Assembly: GCA_019638805.1 (NCBI GenBank) | Contig: JAHBTA010000004.1 | Location: 372,001-436,000 of the forward strand | Reading direction: 5' to 3' | DNA: 64,000 bases | DNA from: Microbacteriaceae bacterium | GTDB lineage: Bacteria > Actinomycetota > Actinomycetes > Actinomycetales > Microbacteriaceae | Part shown: positions 25,207 through 33,192 of the stretch, one piece after another | Layout: every line of letters starts with the position of its first letter | Position numbering within the stretch: position 1 is the stretch's first letter | Translations under genes and position numbers: made by a program | Notes under the pieces: model-generated | The model's database searches: none | Seen by the model: only the letters and a program-made list of their open reading frames with translations | Told to the model about the DNA's origin: nothing

Positions 25207-26781
25207 ATGGCCGACATGCCCGCCGCACTGCCGCCCCGCGCCGACGTCGTCATCGTGGGCGGCGGCCACAACGGGCTCACCGCGGCGGCCTACCTCGCGG
25301 CCGCCGGCCGGAGCGTGGTTGTGCTCGAGCGCCTCGACGTGTTCGGCGGCGCGGCGATCTCCGCGCCCGCGTTCGCCGGGGTCGAAGCCCGGCTGAGCCG
25401 CTACTCGTACCTGGTGAGCCTGCTGCCGCGGAAGATCATCGACGACCTGCGTCTCGGGGTGCGCCTGGCGAGGCGCCGGTACTCCTCTTATACGCCGCTG
25501 CCGGGAACCGACCGCGGGTTGCTGGTCGACACGGGCGATCCCGCTGCGACCGCTGCGTCGTTCGCGAAGCTCGGGGCCGCAGCCGACGCCGACGCGTGGC
25601 AGCGCTTCTACGCCGGCACCGAGCGCATAGCGCACGCGCTCTTCCCGACCGTGACCGAGCCGCTGCTGACCCGCTCCGAGGCGAGACGTCTGGTCGGCGA
25701 CGACGCCCTGTGGGATGACTTCATCGAGCAGCCCGTCGGCAGCGCGATCGAGCGGGAGTTCGCCGACGACCTGGTGCGCGGGGTGGTCCTCACCGACGCC
25801 CTCATCGGCACCTTCGCCCCCAACATCGACGAGTCCCTCGCGGGCAACCGGTGCTTCCTCTATCACGTGATCGGCGGCGGCACGGGCGACTGGGATGTGC
25901 CGGTCGGCGGCATGGGCGCCGTGAGCGGCGCCCTCTGGCGCGCGGCGCTCGACGCGGGGGCACGCCTGGTGTCCGACGCCGAGGTCACCGCGATCTCCCC
26001 CGACGGCGAGGTCACGGTGCGCATCGACGACGCCGAGCACCGCATCGCCGCCGGACGCGTACTCGCCAATGTCGCCCCCTACGAGCTCGCGCGCCTCATG
26101 GGCGAGCCCGAGCCGCCCAAGCCCGAGGGCGCGCAGGTCAAGGTCAACCTCCTGCTGTCCCGGCTGCCCAAACTGCGCGAGAGTTCGGTGGATGCCGCGG
26201 CCGGCTTCGGCGGGACCTTCCACGCCCAGGAGGGCTGGGCTTCCCTCGACGCGGCGCACTCCGCGGCGGCCGCGGGCAGCATCCCGACGCCTCTCCCCGT
26301 GGAGATCTACTGCCACTCGCTGACCGACCCCAGCATCTTGAGCCCCGAACTGCAGGCCGCGGGGGCGCAGACCCTCACGGTCTTCGGGCTGCACGTGCCG
26401 TCCCGGCTGGTCGACGACACGAACAACGGCGCGCGCCGAGCCGAGCTGCAGGCGGCCGTGTTCGCGAGCCTCGACGCCGTGCTGGGAGAGCCGCTCGACG
26501 ACGTGCTCATGACCGACGCCGAGGGCAACCCGTGCATCGAGACCAAGACCACGCTCGACATCGAGCGCACCCTGCGCATGCCCGGCGGCAACATCTTCCA
26601 CGGCCCGCTGTCGTGGCCGTTTGCCGAGGACGACGCCGACCTCGGCAGCCCGGCGGCCCGGTGGGGCGTGGCCACGGCGCACGAGCGCGTCCTGCTGTGC
26701 GGATCCGGCGCGGTGCGGGGCGGCGCGGTCAGCGGCATCGGCGGTCACAACGCCGCGATGGCGGTACTGGACGGGGCCTGA
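25207..26781 (+). CDS. FAD-dependent NAD(P)/phytoene-desaturase-like oxidoreductase
   Basis: 524 residues. The N-terminal dinucleotide motif VVIVGGGHNGLTAAAYLAAAG (14-34) is followed by a GGAAIS loop. The C-terminal FAD-binding motif reads VLLCGSGAVRGGAVSGIGGHNAA. The order resembles PYROXD2 and carotenoid-desaturase-like amine oxidoreductases. The substrate is unknown and there are no carotenoid genes nearby. It starts 36 bases after the chitosanase but is probably a separate unit. Confidence 0.8.
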   Translation: MADMPAALPPRADVVIVGGGHNGLTAAAYLAAAGRSVVVLERLDVFGGAAISAPAFAGVEARLSRYSYLVSLLPRKIIDDLRLGVRLARRRYSSYTPLPGTDRGLLVDTGDPAATAASFAKLGAAADADAWQRFYAGTERIAHALFPTVTEPLLTRSEARRLVGDDALWDDFIEQPVGSAIEREFADDLVRGVVLTDALIGTFAPNIDESLAGNRCFLYHVIGGGTGDWDVPVGGMGAVSGALWRAALDAGARLVSDAEVTAISPDGEVTVRIDDAEHRIAAGRVLANVAPYELARLMGEPEPPKPEGAQVKVNLLLSRLPKLRESSVDAAAGFGGTFHAQEGWASLDAAHSAAAAGSIPTPLPVEIYCHSLTDPSILSPELQAAGAQTLTVFGLHVPSRLVDDTNNGARRAELQAAVFASLDAVLGEPLDDVLMTDAEGNPCIETKTTLDIERTLRMPGGNIFHGPLSWPFAEDDADLGSPAARWGVATAHERVLLCGSGAVRGGAVSGIGGHNAAMAVLDGA

Positions 26782-26843
26782 GGCCCGCTCTACGCTGAGA
26801 CGGTCCCGCGTGAGGGGTGCGCGGCCGAGCAAGGGAGCACGGC

Positions 26844-27290
26844 ATGGGAATGTTCGACAATCTCGGCGGGGCCGGGGGCGACTGGGCGAAGCAGGCGGCC
26901 GAGGCGCAGGCCATGGCCGATCAGGCCATGAAGGACGCCGGCTACGGCGCGAGCACCGCGGATGCGGTGGCCGCCGCCCCGGCGATGGCGGCCGACCGCG
27001 CGGCACTGGAGGCGCAGGCGGACGAGCAGAACCGCATCCTGACCGTCGGCGGCAAGGCCAAGATCACGATCAAGAGCAAGACCGACCTCGGCAAGAAGGT
27101 GGCCGGCAACGACACCTACCTGCTCGAGCTCGAGGTCGTGCCCGAGGGCGGCAAGAAGTACACGGTCAAGAAGGAGGAGATCATCCCTCCGCAGGTGATC
27201 AGCGGCTACGCCGACGGCACCACCATGGACGGGCGAATCGACCCGGCCGACAAGAACAAGGTCGCCTTCGGCGACAAGCCGTTCAAGTAG
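26844..27290 (+). CDS. Hypothetical small soluble protein (MGMFDNLG type)
   Basis: 148 residues from ATG 26844 with AAGGGAG upstream. The N-terminal third is an alanine-rich helix (KQAAEAQAMADQAMKDAG). The C-terminal half is a small beta domain with ILTVGGKAKITIKS, YLLELEVVPEGGKKY and VKKEEIIPP. It forms a pair with the next gene, which begins with the similar MGMLDDLG and also ends in a small beta domain, 11 bases downstream. No family is recognised and no function proposed. Confidence 0.7.
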   Translation: MGMFDNLGGAGGDWAKQAAEAQAMADQAMKDAGYGASTADAVAAAPAMAADRAALEAQADEQNRILTVGGKAKITIKSKTDLGKKVAGNDTYLLELEVVPEGGKKYTVKKEEIIPPQVISGYADGTTMDGRIDPADKNKVAFGDKPFK

Positions 27291-27301
27291 AGGACGCGGC
27301 G

Positions 27302-27736
27302 ATGGGAATGCTCGACGACCTGGGACGGATCTGGGACGCCTCGAAGGACAACCCGCGCCCGGGGCTGGCCGAGGGACTGAGCATGGCGGCGGATGCGGCG
27401 GAGGGCGCCCAGCGGATGCGCGAGCAGCTGGCGGCGACCGGCGGCGTCCCGCAGGGGGTGAACGGGCAGAGCTTCAACCCGTTCGAGAACATGCAGGGTA
27501 TGGCCGCGGCCACCCGTGGCACCGGCACGGTGGTGTCGATCGTCGACACGGGCGAGAAGTTCCAGGAGGCCTCGATCTACGACGTGACCCTGGACGTGAA
27601 GTCCGACACCCACCCGGATTTCCAGGTGGTGCACCGCCAGATGATCGCGGCCGCCGCCCTGGGCAACTGGCAGCCCGGCAAGATGCTGCCCGTGCGGTTC
27701 GACCCCGCCAACCTCACTCAGGTGACGATCGGCTAG
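27302..27736 (+). CDS. Hypothetical small soluble protein (MGMLDDLG type), partner of upstream gene
   Basis: 144 residues. An N-terminal helical segment (SMAADAAEGAQRMREQLAA) is followed by a linker and a beta domain with GTGTVVSIVDTGEKF, YDVTLDVKSD and PGKMLPVRFDPANLTQVTI. The last part resembles small beta domains that recur in actinobacterial proteins of unknown role. Adjacent to and probably cotranscribed with the 26844 gene. Function unknown. Confidence 0.68.
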   Translation: MGMLDDLGRIWDASKDNPRPGLAEGLSMAADAAEGAQRMREQLAATGGVPQGVNGQSFNPFENMQGMAAATRGTGTVVSIVDTGEKFQEASIYDVTLDVKSDTHPDFQVVHRQMIAAAALGNWQPGKMLPVRFDPANLTQVTIG

Positions 27737-27800
27737 CGCCGAGCACGACGACCCGATACCCCCGACCCGAACCCGAACCCGAGCACCGCCCGGCCGGGTT

Positions 27801-28703
27801 TCAGCGGGCGCGGTTGTCGACGATGGCCATGCGCGGGCCGTGCCGCTCGTACCCGATGCCCGCCGCCTCGATGAGGCGCACCACCCGCTGCCGGTGCCCG
27901 GCCCACGGCTCCAGCAGCTCGAGCATGCCGTCGTCGTCGACCCGCGCCCCGGTGAGCGCCCAGCCCACGCGCTTGGCCACGTGGAAGTCGCCGATGCTGA
28001 CCGAGTCCGCGTCGCCGTGCGAGCGCTGCACCACCTCGTGTGCCGTCCAGACGCCGACGCCAGGCACGGTGCGCATGCGCTGGATCGCCGTGGCCGCGTC
28101 CACCCGGACCGCGCGCTCCAGCGCCCCCGCCACCGATACCGCCCGCATGACGGTGTCGGAGCGCTGCGGCCCGACACCGGCGCGGTGCCACTCCCAGGAC
28201 GGGATGCGGCGCCACGCCTCGGGCGCGGGAGCCACCCGCATTCCGGCCGGCGCCGGGCCCGGCGCCGGCGTTCCGTGCCTCGTGACGAGTTCGCGCCAGG
28301 CGCGCTTCTGCTCGATTCCCGTGACCTTCTGCCCGAGGATGGTCGGCACCAGGTAGTCCATGATCCGCAGGGTGCGGGTGAGGCGCAGGCCCGGCATCCG
28401 GCGTCGGAGCTCGGCCACCAGCGGATGGTGCGCGGCCTCGAAGCCGGTGTCGTCATCCGCCGCCCCGCACAGCTCGGGCACCCGCGCGATGGCTTCCACG
28501 GCACCCGGTCCCCAGGCACGCGCGCGAACCCCCTCGGAGCAGCCGCGCAGGTGCAGCGTCGCGTCGCCCGACCCAGTCGCGAAGGCCAGCCAGAACCCGG
28601 ATGCGTCCCCCCGCACCGTGGGATCGGTGCGCCCCTGCGCCAGGGGCGCGATCGTGAGGCGCAGGTCGACCGGGCGCCCGGGGCGATACGTCGTGGTGAG
28701 CAT
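27801..28703 (-). CDS. DNA-3-methyladenine glycosylase, AlkA-like
   Basis: 300 residues. A helix-hairpin-helix (RTVPGVGVWTAHEVVQR, 211-227) is followed by the GPD loop with the catalytic aspartate D239 in SIGDFHVAK. There is no lysine before the loop of the kind bifunctional glycosylases carry, so it should be a monofunctional base-excision enzyme that removes alkylated purines. The N-terminal domain resembles the AlkA beta-domain. Ada-type regulatory domains are absent. Confidence 0.85.
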   Translation of the reverse strand: MLTTTYRPGRPVDLRLTIAPLAQGRTDPTVRGDASGFWLAFATGSGDATLHLRGCSEGVRARAWGPGAVEAIARVPELCGAADDDTGFEAAHHPLVAELRRRMPGLRLTRTLRIMDYLVPTILGQKVTGIEQKRAWRELVTRHGTPAPGPAPAGMRVAPAPEAWRRIPSWEWHRAGVGPQRSDTVMRAVSVAGALERAVRVDAATAIQRMRTVPGVGVWTAHEVVQRSHGDADSVSIGDFHVAKRVGWALTGARVDDDGMLELLEPWAGHRQRVVRLIEAAGIGYERHGPRMAIVDNRAR

Positions 28704-28751
28704 GTCGGGCTCACCCTAGACCGACGCGCGGACACCCGGGTCGCAGACGCG

Positions 28752-28787
28752 ACGGGGCCGGGACGACCAACGTCGCCCCGGCCCCGT
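28752..28787 (-). terminator. 16-bp stem hairpin downstream of the 28803 membrane protein gene
   Basis: Arms 28752-28767 and 28772-28787 pair over 16 bases with one mismatch and a 4-base loop. The hairpin starts 16 bases past the stop of the minus-strand gene and lies ahead of the glycosylase start, so it probably insulates the two. Confidence 0.75.
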
Positions 28788-28802
28788 GTTGATGAAGCGA
28801 GC

Positions 28803-29138
28803 TCAGCCGCAGGTGAGCGTGCCGCCGTTGTCGAGCTGGTAGACACCCGGCTCGAGGCCCGCGCAGGCCGCGGTCAGGCTGCCCCCGACGGCCACGGCGA
28901 TGATGATGCCGAGCACGATCGGCCAGACGATCGAGATGACGATGCCCGCGATGTTGGCGCCGATCTTCTGACCCGCGTTGCGGTTCTGCACGAGTCCGAC
29001 GATGCTCAGGATGAGTCCGAGCAGCGGGATCAGGAACGCGAAGACGATGCCCGCGATCGTCATGCCCTTGCCGGGCGCTGCCGCGACGGGAGCCGGGCCC
29101 GGAGCCGGCGGGGTGGCGGGGGTTTCAGGGGTGGTCAT
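28803..29138 (-). CDS. Small DUF4190-like membrane protein
   Basis: 111 residues from ATG 29138 with GGAGGAGATC upstream. A proline/alanine-rich N-terminal tail (about 1-25) is followed by two transmembrane helices, GMTIAGIVFAFLIPLLGLIL and IGANIAGIVISIVWPIVLGI, and a short exported tail with two cysteines that could pair (AACAGLEPG and TLTCG). This fits the DUF4190-type pattern of proline-rich soluble head and paired helices. Function unknown. Confidence 0.72.
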   Translation of the reverse strand: MTTPETPATPPAPGPAPVAAAPGKGMTIAGIVFAFLIPLLGLILSIVGLVQNRNAGQKIGANIAGIVISIVWPIVLGIIIAVAVGGSLTAACAGLEPGVYQLDNGGTLTCG

Positions 29139-29260
29139 AGGGATCTCCTCCAGATGCTGAGGCGCGAAACCGCGCATTCTCAGAGAATCTAGCGATCCCG
29201 CCCCCGCCGGTCGAGATCCCGCGCGGTATGCGGCACCGGCGATGGGTCAGAATGGACCCG

Positions 29261-30283
29261 ATGAGCATCGGCATCCTGACCAGCGGCGGAGACTGCCCGG
29301 GCCTCAACGCGGTGATCCGCGCGGCCGTCTTCACCGGCACCAAGCTGCACGGCATGGAGTTCGTGGGCTTCCGCAACGGCTGGAAGGGCGTCGTCGAGGG
29401 CGACGTGGTCCCGCTCGGCCGCCCCCAGGTCATGGGCATCTCGAAGCAGGGCGGCACGATCCTCGGCACCTCGCGCACCAACCCGTTCGAGGGCGGGGGT
29501 GCGGCCCGGGTCGCCGAGGTCATGGAGCAGAACGGCGTCGAGGCCCTCATCGCGATCGGGGGCGAGGGCACGCTCGCGGCGGCCAAGCGCCTGACGGATG
29601 AGGGCATCCGCATCGTGGGGGTGCCGAAGACCATCGACAACGACCTGTCGGCGACCGACTACACGTTCGGCTTCGACACGGCCGTGCAGGTCGCGACCGA
29701 CTCGATGGACCGGTTGCGCACCACGGGCGACTCGCACGGGCGCTGCATGGTCGCGGAGGTCATGGGCAGGCATGTGGGCTGGATCGCGCTGCACTCGGGC
29801 ATGGCGGCCGGCGCGCACGCGATCCTCATCCCGGAGCACAAGACCTCGATGGACCAGATCTGCGAGTGGGTGCGCTCGGCCAAGGACCGCGGCCGCGCGC
29901 CCCTGGTGTGCGTGGCCGAGGGCTTCAAGCTCGACACCATGGATGACGCGCACTCCGAGCGCGGGCTCGACGCGTTCGGCCGCCCGCGGCTCGGGGGCAT
30001 CGGCGATCAGCTCGCGCCTGAGATCGAGGCCCGCACCGGCATCGAGACCCGCTCGACGACGCTGGGCCACATCCAGCGCGGCGGGACGCCCACCGCCTAC
30101 GACCGGGTGCTCGCGACGCGGTACGGGATGGCGGCGGTCGCCTCGATCCTGGAGCAGAACTGGGGGCGCATGGTCGCCCTGCACGGCACGCAGATCGTGA
30201 ACGTGCCGCTCGACGATGCGCTCGGCAGCCTCAAGACCGTGCCGCAGGACCGCTACGACGAGGCCGCCGTCCTCTTCGGCTGA
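29261..30283 (+). CDS. pfkA: 6-phosphofructokinase, group III PfkA
   Basis: 340 residues from ATG 29261, which puts the conserved ILTSGGDCPGLNAVIR at residue 5 (ATG 29252 is a possible alternative). It phosphorylates fructose 6-phosphate in glycolysis. The diagnostic positions are glycine 103 in GGEGT and lysine 123 in VPKTIDND. Classical ATP enzymes have Gly/Gly and PPi enzymes Asp/Lys, so this is the mixed type found in actinobacterial group III enzymes, which, as I recall, use ATP in Streptomyces. Other motifs: MGRHVGW, GGIGDQLA and RSTTLGHIQRGG. Confidence 0.92.
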   Translation: MSIGILTSGGDCPGLNAVIRAAVFTGTKLHGMEFVGFRNGWKGVVEGDVVPLGRPQVMGISKQGGTILGTSRTNPFEGGGAARVAEVMEQNGVEALIAIGGEGTLAAAKRLTDEGIRIVGVPKTIDNDLSATDYTFGFDTAVQVATDSMDRLRTTGDSHGRCMVAEVMGRHVGWIALHSGMAAGAHAILIPEHKTSMDQICEWVRSAKDRGRAPLVCVAEGFKLDTMDDAHSERGLDAFGRPRLGGIGDQLAPEIEARTGIETRSTTLGHIQRGGTPTAYDRVLATRYGMAAVASILEQNWGRMVALHGTQIVNVPLDDALGSLKTVPQDRYDEAAVLFG

Positions 30284-30285
30284 CC

Positions 30286-30304
30286 CGCGAAACGTCATTT
30301 CGCG
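30286..30304 (+). terminator. Short hairpin just after pfkA
   Basis: CGCGAAA (30286-30292), loop CGTCA, TTTCGCG (30298-30304), three bases beyond the pfkA stop. A plausible terminator or mRNA-end hairpin. Confidence 0.55.
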
Positions 30305-30359
30305 TGGGTGTTCGCCGCGCCGACCCGCGCGGATCGACCTTTCGTGGGTGAATTGAGGC

Positions 30360-31313
30360 ATGAGGGCGATCGAGGTGGTGAAGGGCAGCGCGGGGGCGCT
30401 CGTCGAGATCGACGAGGCGCGGCTGGGCGGCGAGGGGGTCCTCGTCGACGTGAGCCACTCATCCCTCAACTACAAGGACGCGCTCGCGATCGCGGGGCGC
30501 CCCGGCGTCATCCGCGCCGACCGGCTCATCGCCGGCATCGATCTGGTCGGCACGCGCCGCGACACCGGCGAGCTGGTGACGGTCAACGGCCGGGGTCTGG
30601 GCGAGACGCACGACGGCGGCCTGGCCGAGCTCGCGCGGGTCCCGGAGGACTGGCTCACCCCGGTGCCCGAGCGCTTCACCCCCGCGCAGGCCGCCGCGAT
30701 CGGGACGGCCGGCTACACCGCGGCGCTGTGCGTCCTGAAACTGGGGGATGCGGACGGCCCGGTCCTCGTGACCGGCGCGACAGGCGGTGTGGGTTCGCTC
30801 GCGATCATGCTGCTGAGCTCGACCGGGCACGAGATCGCCGCCGTGACCGGCAAGCCCGCGGAGCACGACCGGCTGCGCGAGCTCGGCGCGAGCACCATCC
30901 TCGACCGCGCGGAGTTCGAGCAGCCCGGCAAGCCCCTACAGCCCGAGCTCTGGGCGGGCGCGGTCGACACCGCGGGCGGCACCGTGCTCGCGAACGTGCT
31001 GAGCCAGACCCGCTACGGCGGAACGGTCGCCGCCTGCGGGCTGGCCGCCTCCGCCGAGGTGCACGCCAGCATGATGCCGTTCATCCTGCGCGGGGTCGCG
31101 CTGGCGGGTGTCAACTCGGTCTTCACCCCGCGCGCCGAGCGCGACGCGGCATGGGAACTGCTGGACCGCGCGCTGGACACGTCCCTGCTCGACGCGATCA
31201 CGACATCCATCACCCTCGCGGATGCCGTGCCCACCGCCCAGCGCATGCTCGCCGGGCAGACCACGGGTCGCACGATCGTCGACGTGCACTCCTCGATAGC
31301 CGCCGCAATGTAA
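30360..31313 (+). CDS. AcuI/YhdH-type NADPH acryloyl-CoA or quinone reductase (tail altered by insertion)
   Basis: 317 residues of the medium-chain dehydrogenase family, YhdH/AcuI branch: SSLNYKDALAI, VTVNGRGLGETHDGG, the NADPH motif VTGATGGVGSLA (137-148) and ASMMPFILRGVALAGVNS. AcuI reduces acryloyl-CoA to propionyl-CoA. The family normally ends shortly after GR(T/V)(I/V)VDV. Here the protein reads TIVDVHSSIAAAM because a cassette enters at the last codons; the duplicated tail at 33131-33200 reads TIVDVRS and stop, probably the native end. The eight-residue changed tail is unlikely to affect the fold. Confidence 0.86.
   Translation: MRAIEVVKGSAGALVEIDEARLGGEGVLVDVSHSSLNYKDALAIAGRPGVIRADRLIAGIDLVGTRRDTGELVTVNGRGLGETHDGGLAELARVPEDWLTPVPERFTPAQAAAIGTAGYTAALCVLKLGDADGPVLVTGATGGVGSLAIMLLSSTGHEIAAVTGKPAEHDRLRELGASTILDRAEFEQPGKPLQPELWAGAVDTAGGTVLANVLSQTRYGGTVAACGLAASAEVHASMMPFILRGVALAGVNSVFTPRAERDAAWELLDRALDTSLLDAITTSITLADAVPTAQRMLAGQTTGRTIVDVHSSIAAAM
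31226..31287. repeat. 62-bp direct repeat, left copy (gene-tail duplication of cassette 2)
   Basis: Perfectly identical to 33131-33192 (offset 1905 bp). Homology continues to 31293/33198 with a single mismatch (CAC versus CGC codon). It lies in the last codons of the acuI-like gene, starting CGTGCCCACCGCCCAGCGCA. Confidence 0.95.
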
Positions 31314-31343
31314 CTGAAATACGAATTGTCTAGGTAAGTTACA
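31309..31343. promoter_or_regulatory. Inverted repeat TGTAACT-N21-AGTTACA in front of the AbiE-like operon
   Basis: Seven-base perfect arms (31309-31315 and 31337-31343) in the AT-rich gap just before the GTG start at 31347. AbiEi-type antitoxins repress their own promoter by binding inverted repeats, so this is a good operator candidate. The left arm overlaps the stop codon of the upstream reductase. Confidence 0.6.
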
Positions 31344-31346
31344 GGC

Positions 31347-32348
31347 GTGATAGTCGAGAGCGCAGAGGGTGTCGAACTGCTTCTCGATGCCGGTATCGAG
31401 CGGCGCATCACCGGAAGCGCCGACGTCGAGATCAGATCGGAAGACGGAGACTGGACTCGCTGGCAAGTCAAGGTTCTGCACCACTCACCAAGTCCGACCG
31501 AAGTCGAGCGTGCGCTCAAGACCCTGACCAGGCACGGCCACGATGGCGTGCTCTTCGTCGTCGCCCGTGCGGGAACCGGCCTCGCCGATGCGGCCCGCGA
31601 CGACACCCGGGTGGCCTTCGCGGCACTGAAGGATCGCACCGTCTCATTCCAAGGGCGCCTGCATCATGCGGCCCCGGGCGTCTCCAGCTTCGTGCCGCAC
31701 CGAGGGCGCACCAGTTGGGTCAGGCTCGGCGCGCTGCGCCTGTTTGCGCTACTCGACAACGAACGGCCGCTCACTCAGACCGCGATCGCGCATCGCCTCG
31801 GCGTCTCACATGTCGCAGTCGGCAAGCAGCTTCCCCAGTTGGGCGACCCGATCGAGCGCACGCGCGACGGATGGCGGGCCCTTGACCGTCGCGCATGCTG
31901 GGACCGCTTCATCGCGGACTACCCCGGACCACGAGGTCTGGCCACCTACTGGACCTCGACAAGCGACGTTTCCGATCAGCTGGCCCGTCTCGTGGAAGCG
32001 ACTAGAGACGACTCAACCGATGAGCTGATTCTCTCGGGCGACCTCGCCGCCGACCGGTACGCGCCGTGGCGACGCCCGTCCCGCATAACTGCCTACCTCA
32101 CGTGGCAGCCCGCGCTCGAGCGTCACGGGTTCGCCAGCGTGCGTGCCGACGAGGCCACCCTCGAGCTGCGCATTCCGAAAGATCCCACCATAAGCGCGAT
32201 GGCCCGCCGAGGGGGCAACCGAGCCGACCTGCGGTACGCCGATCCACTGATCGCCGCGTGGGACCTCGCTCGGACACCAGGCGGCGATGTCCCCGATTCT
32301 GTCGACCATCTCCGAGATCGCGTGTTGACGGACCACCTGTGGAGCTGA
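31347..32348 (+). CDS. AbiEi-like regulator/antitoxin with N-terminal nuclease-fold domain
   Basis: 333 residues from GTG 31347. Residues 8-75 (GVELLLDAGI, D26 in ADVEIRS, then WQVKVL with Q40 and K42, then GVLFVVARAG) follow the strand pattern of a PD-(D/E)XK fold, with Q-x-K in place of E-x-K. Residues 128-180 form a winged helix (RPLTQTAIAHRLGVSHVAVGKQLPQLG). The C-terminal part ends YADPLIAAWDLARTPGGDVPDSVDHLRD, the layout of AbiEi C-terminal domains. Together with the overlapping nucleotidyltransferase gene it forms an AbiE-like type IV toxin-antitoxin or phage-abortive pair. An N-terminal nuclease-like domain is not part of AbiEi as I know it, so this may be a variant. Confidence 0.65.
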   Translation: MIVESAEGVELLLDAGIERRITGSADVEIRSEDGDWTRWQVKVLHHSPSPTEVERALKTLTRHGHDGVLFVVARAGTGLADAARDDTRVAFAALKDRTVSFQGRLHHAAPGVSSFVPHRGRTSWVRLGALRLFALLDNERPLTQTAIAHRLGVSHVAVGKQLPQLGDPIERTRDGWRALDRRACWDRFIADYPGPRGLATYWTSTSDVSDQLARLVEATRDDSTDELILSGDLAADRYAPWRRPSRITAYLTWQPALERHGFASVRADEATLELRIPKDPTISAMARRGGNRADLRYADPLIAAWDLARTPGGDVPDSVDHLRDRVLTDHLWS

Positions 32349-33130
32349 GACGCCGCGCGGAACTCATTGCAACCTCGCGCGCCGACGACCTGGCGCTGCG
32401 GGCGCTTGCCGATGCCGCGGCGATCACGCGGGACGAAAACACCCGCATCGTCGGCGGACACATGACCTCGCTGCTGTTGACCGCGTTCCCGGTTCCGGGA
32501 GTCCCCACTCGACGAACCCGAGATGCGGACGCGGCCATCACCACCGAGCTCGCCGGTTCTGGGTTGCTCCATGACCGACTCCTGGCGCTCGGCTACATCG
32601 ACACATCCGGCAACAGTTACGACCGCCGTATCCCTGAGCTCGCCGCGCATGACGGGCCCGCACCGATCCTGTCGATCGACCTGCTCGTGCCCTCTCTCGA
32701 CGGGCGATTCCGTCCAAGTCGCCACGGCGATCGCACATTCGACGCCGCGCCGGGCCTCGGACTGGCGCTCGCCGCGCCACCGATCCTGATCGACGTCGGC
32801 GTGACATTACTGGACAGCACTGTTCTCGAGTTCGCCGTCGGCGTTCCCAGCGTCGAGTGCGCCGTCGTCATCAAGGCGCTCGCCTGGGGCACGCGTCGCC
32901 AGCCTCGAGATGTGGAAGACCTTTACCAGCTCTTGGAGATCGCAGCCGCATACTCGCTCGAAGAAGTCGGCGGCTGGGCGCTCGACGCACGTGAGCTCGC
33001 CGGCGCACGCGGGGATGCAGCCGTGCAGCTTCACGCACTCGCAAGTAGCCTCCGAAGGCTGACTGGCGCCAACGTACCGATGGCGCGCTTGGCCGCCTTG
33101 ATTGCTGATCGAGTTGGCTTCCCCCAGTAA
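32339..33130 (+). CDS. AbiEii-like nucleotidyltransferase (putative toxin)
   Basis: 263 residues from GTG 32339, overlapping the partner gene by ten bases. The DNA polymerase beta-type nucleotidyltransferase signature is present: GG39-40 in TRIVGGHMTSLL, then RTRDADAAI with metal-binding D62 and D64, and a third acidic strand ILSIDLLVPS. The C-terminal half is helical, with VVIKALAW and PRDVEDLYQLLEIA, as in AbiEii/MenA toxins, which transfer nucleotides to tRNA or other targets and stop growth. The gene ends at TAA 33130, immediately before the right repeat. Confidence 0.75.
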   Translation: MELRRRAELIATSRADDLALRALADAAAITRDENTRIVGGHMTSLLLTAFPVPGVPTRRTRDADAAITTELAGSGLLHDRLLALGYIDTSGNSYDRRIPELAAHDGPAPILSIDLLVPSLDGRFRPSRHGDRTFDAAPGLGLALAAPPILIDVGVTLLDSTVLEFAVGVPSVECAVVIKALAWGTRRQPRDVEDLYQLLEIAAAYSLEEVGGWALDARELAGARGDAAVQLHALASSLRRLTGANVPMARLAALIADRVGFPQ

Positions 33131-33192
33131 CGTGCCCACCGCCCAGCGCATGCTCGCCGGGCAGACCACGGGTCGCACGATCGTCGACGTGC
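33131..33192. repeat. 62-bp direct repeat, right copy (gene-tail duplication of cassette 2)
   Basis: Identical to 31226-31287; begins on the base after the nucleotidyltransferase stop codon. In the reductase frame it continues to DVRS and TGA (33198-33200), which I take to be the original end of the acuI-like gene. Confidence 0.95.

Larger units (their letters stand above)
31226..33192 (+). mobile_element. Putative integrase-less cargo cassette 2 (AbiE-like system), flanked by 62-bp direct repeats
   Basis: One repeat unit is 1905 bp and contains exactly two overlapping genes plus their promoter. Excision between the repeats would restore a normal reductase C-terminus (DVRS and stop). The interior has lower GC and less biased codon use than the neighbours. 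Architecture and size parallel cassette 1 (6835-8832): a core gene's 3' end is duplicated, the cargo is a toxin/antidote-like pair, and there is no recombinase. An Rhs toxin locus follows directly at 33233, making this site an accessory hot spot. Mobility is inferred from these features only. Confidence 0.68.

Noticed and set aside
31309..31343. Inverted repeat considered as the terminator of the acuI-like gene
   Set aside because: The arms are only 7 bases with a 21-base loop and low GC; position next to the AbiEi-like start fits an operator better.
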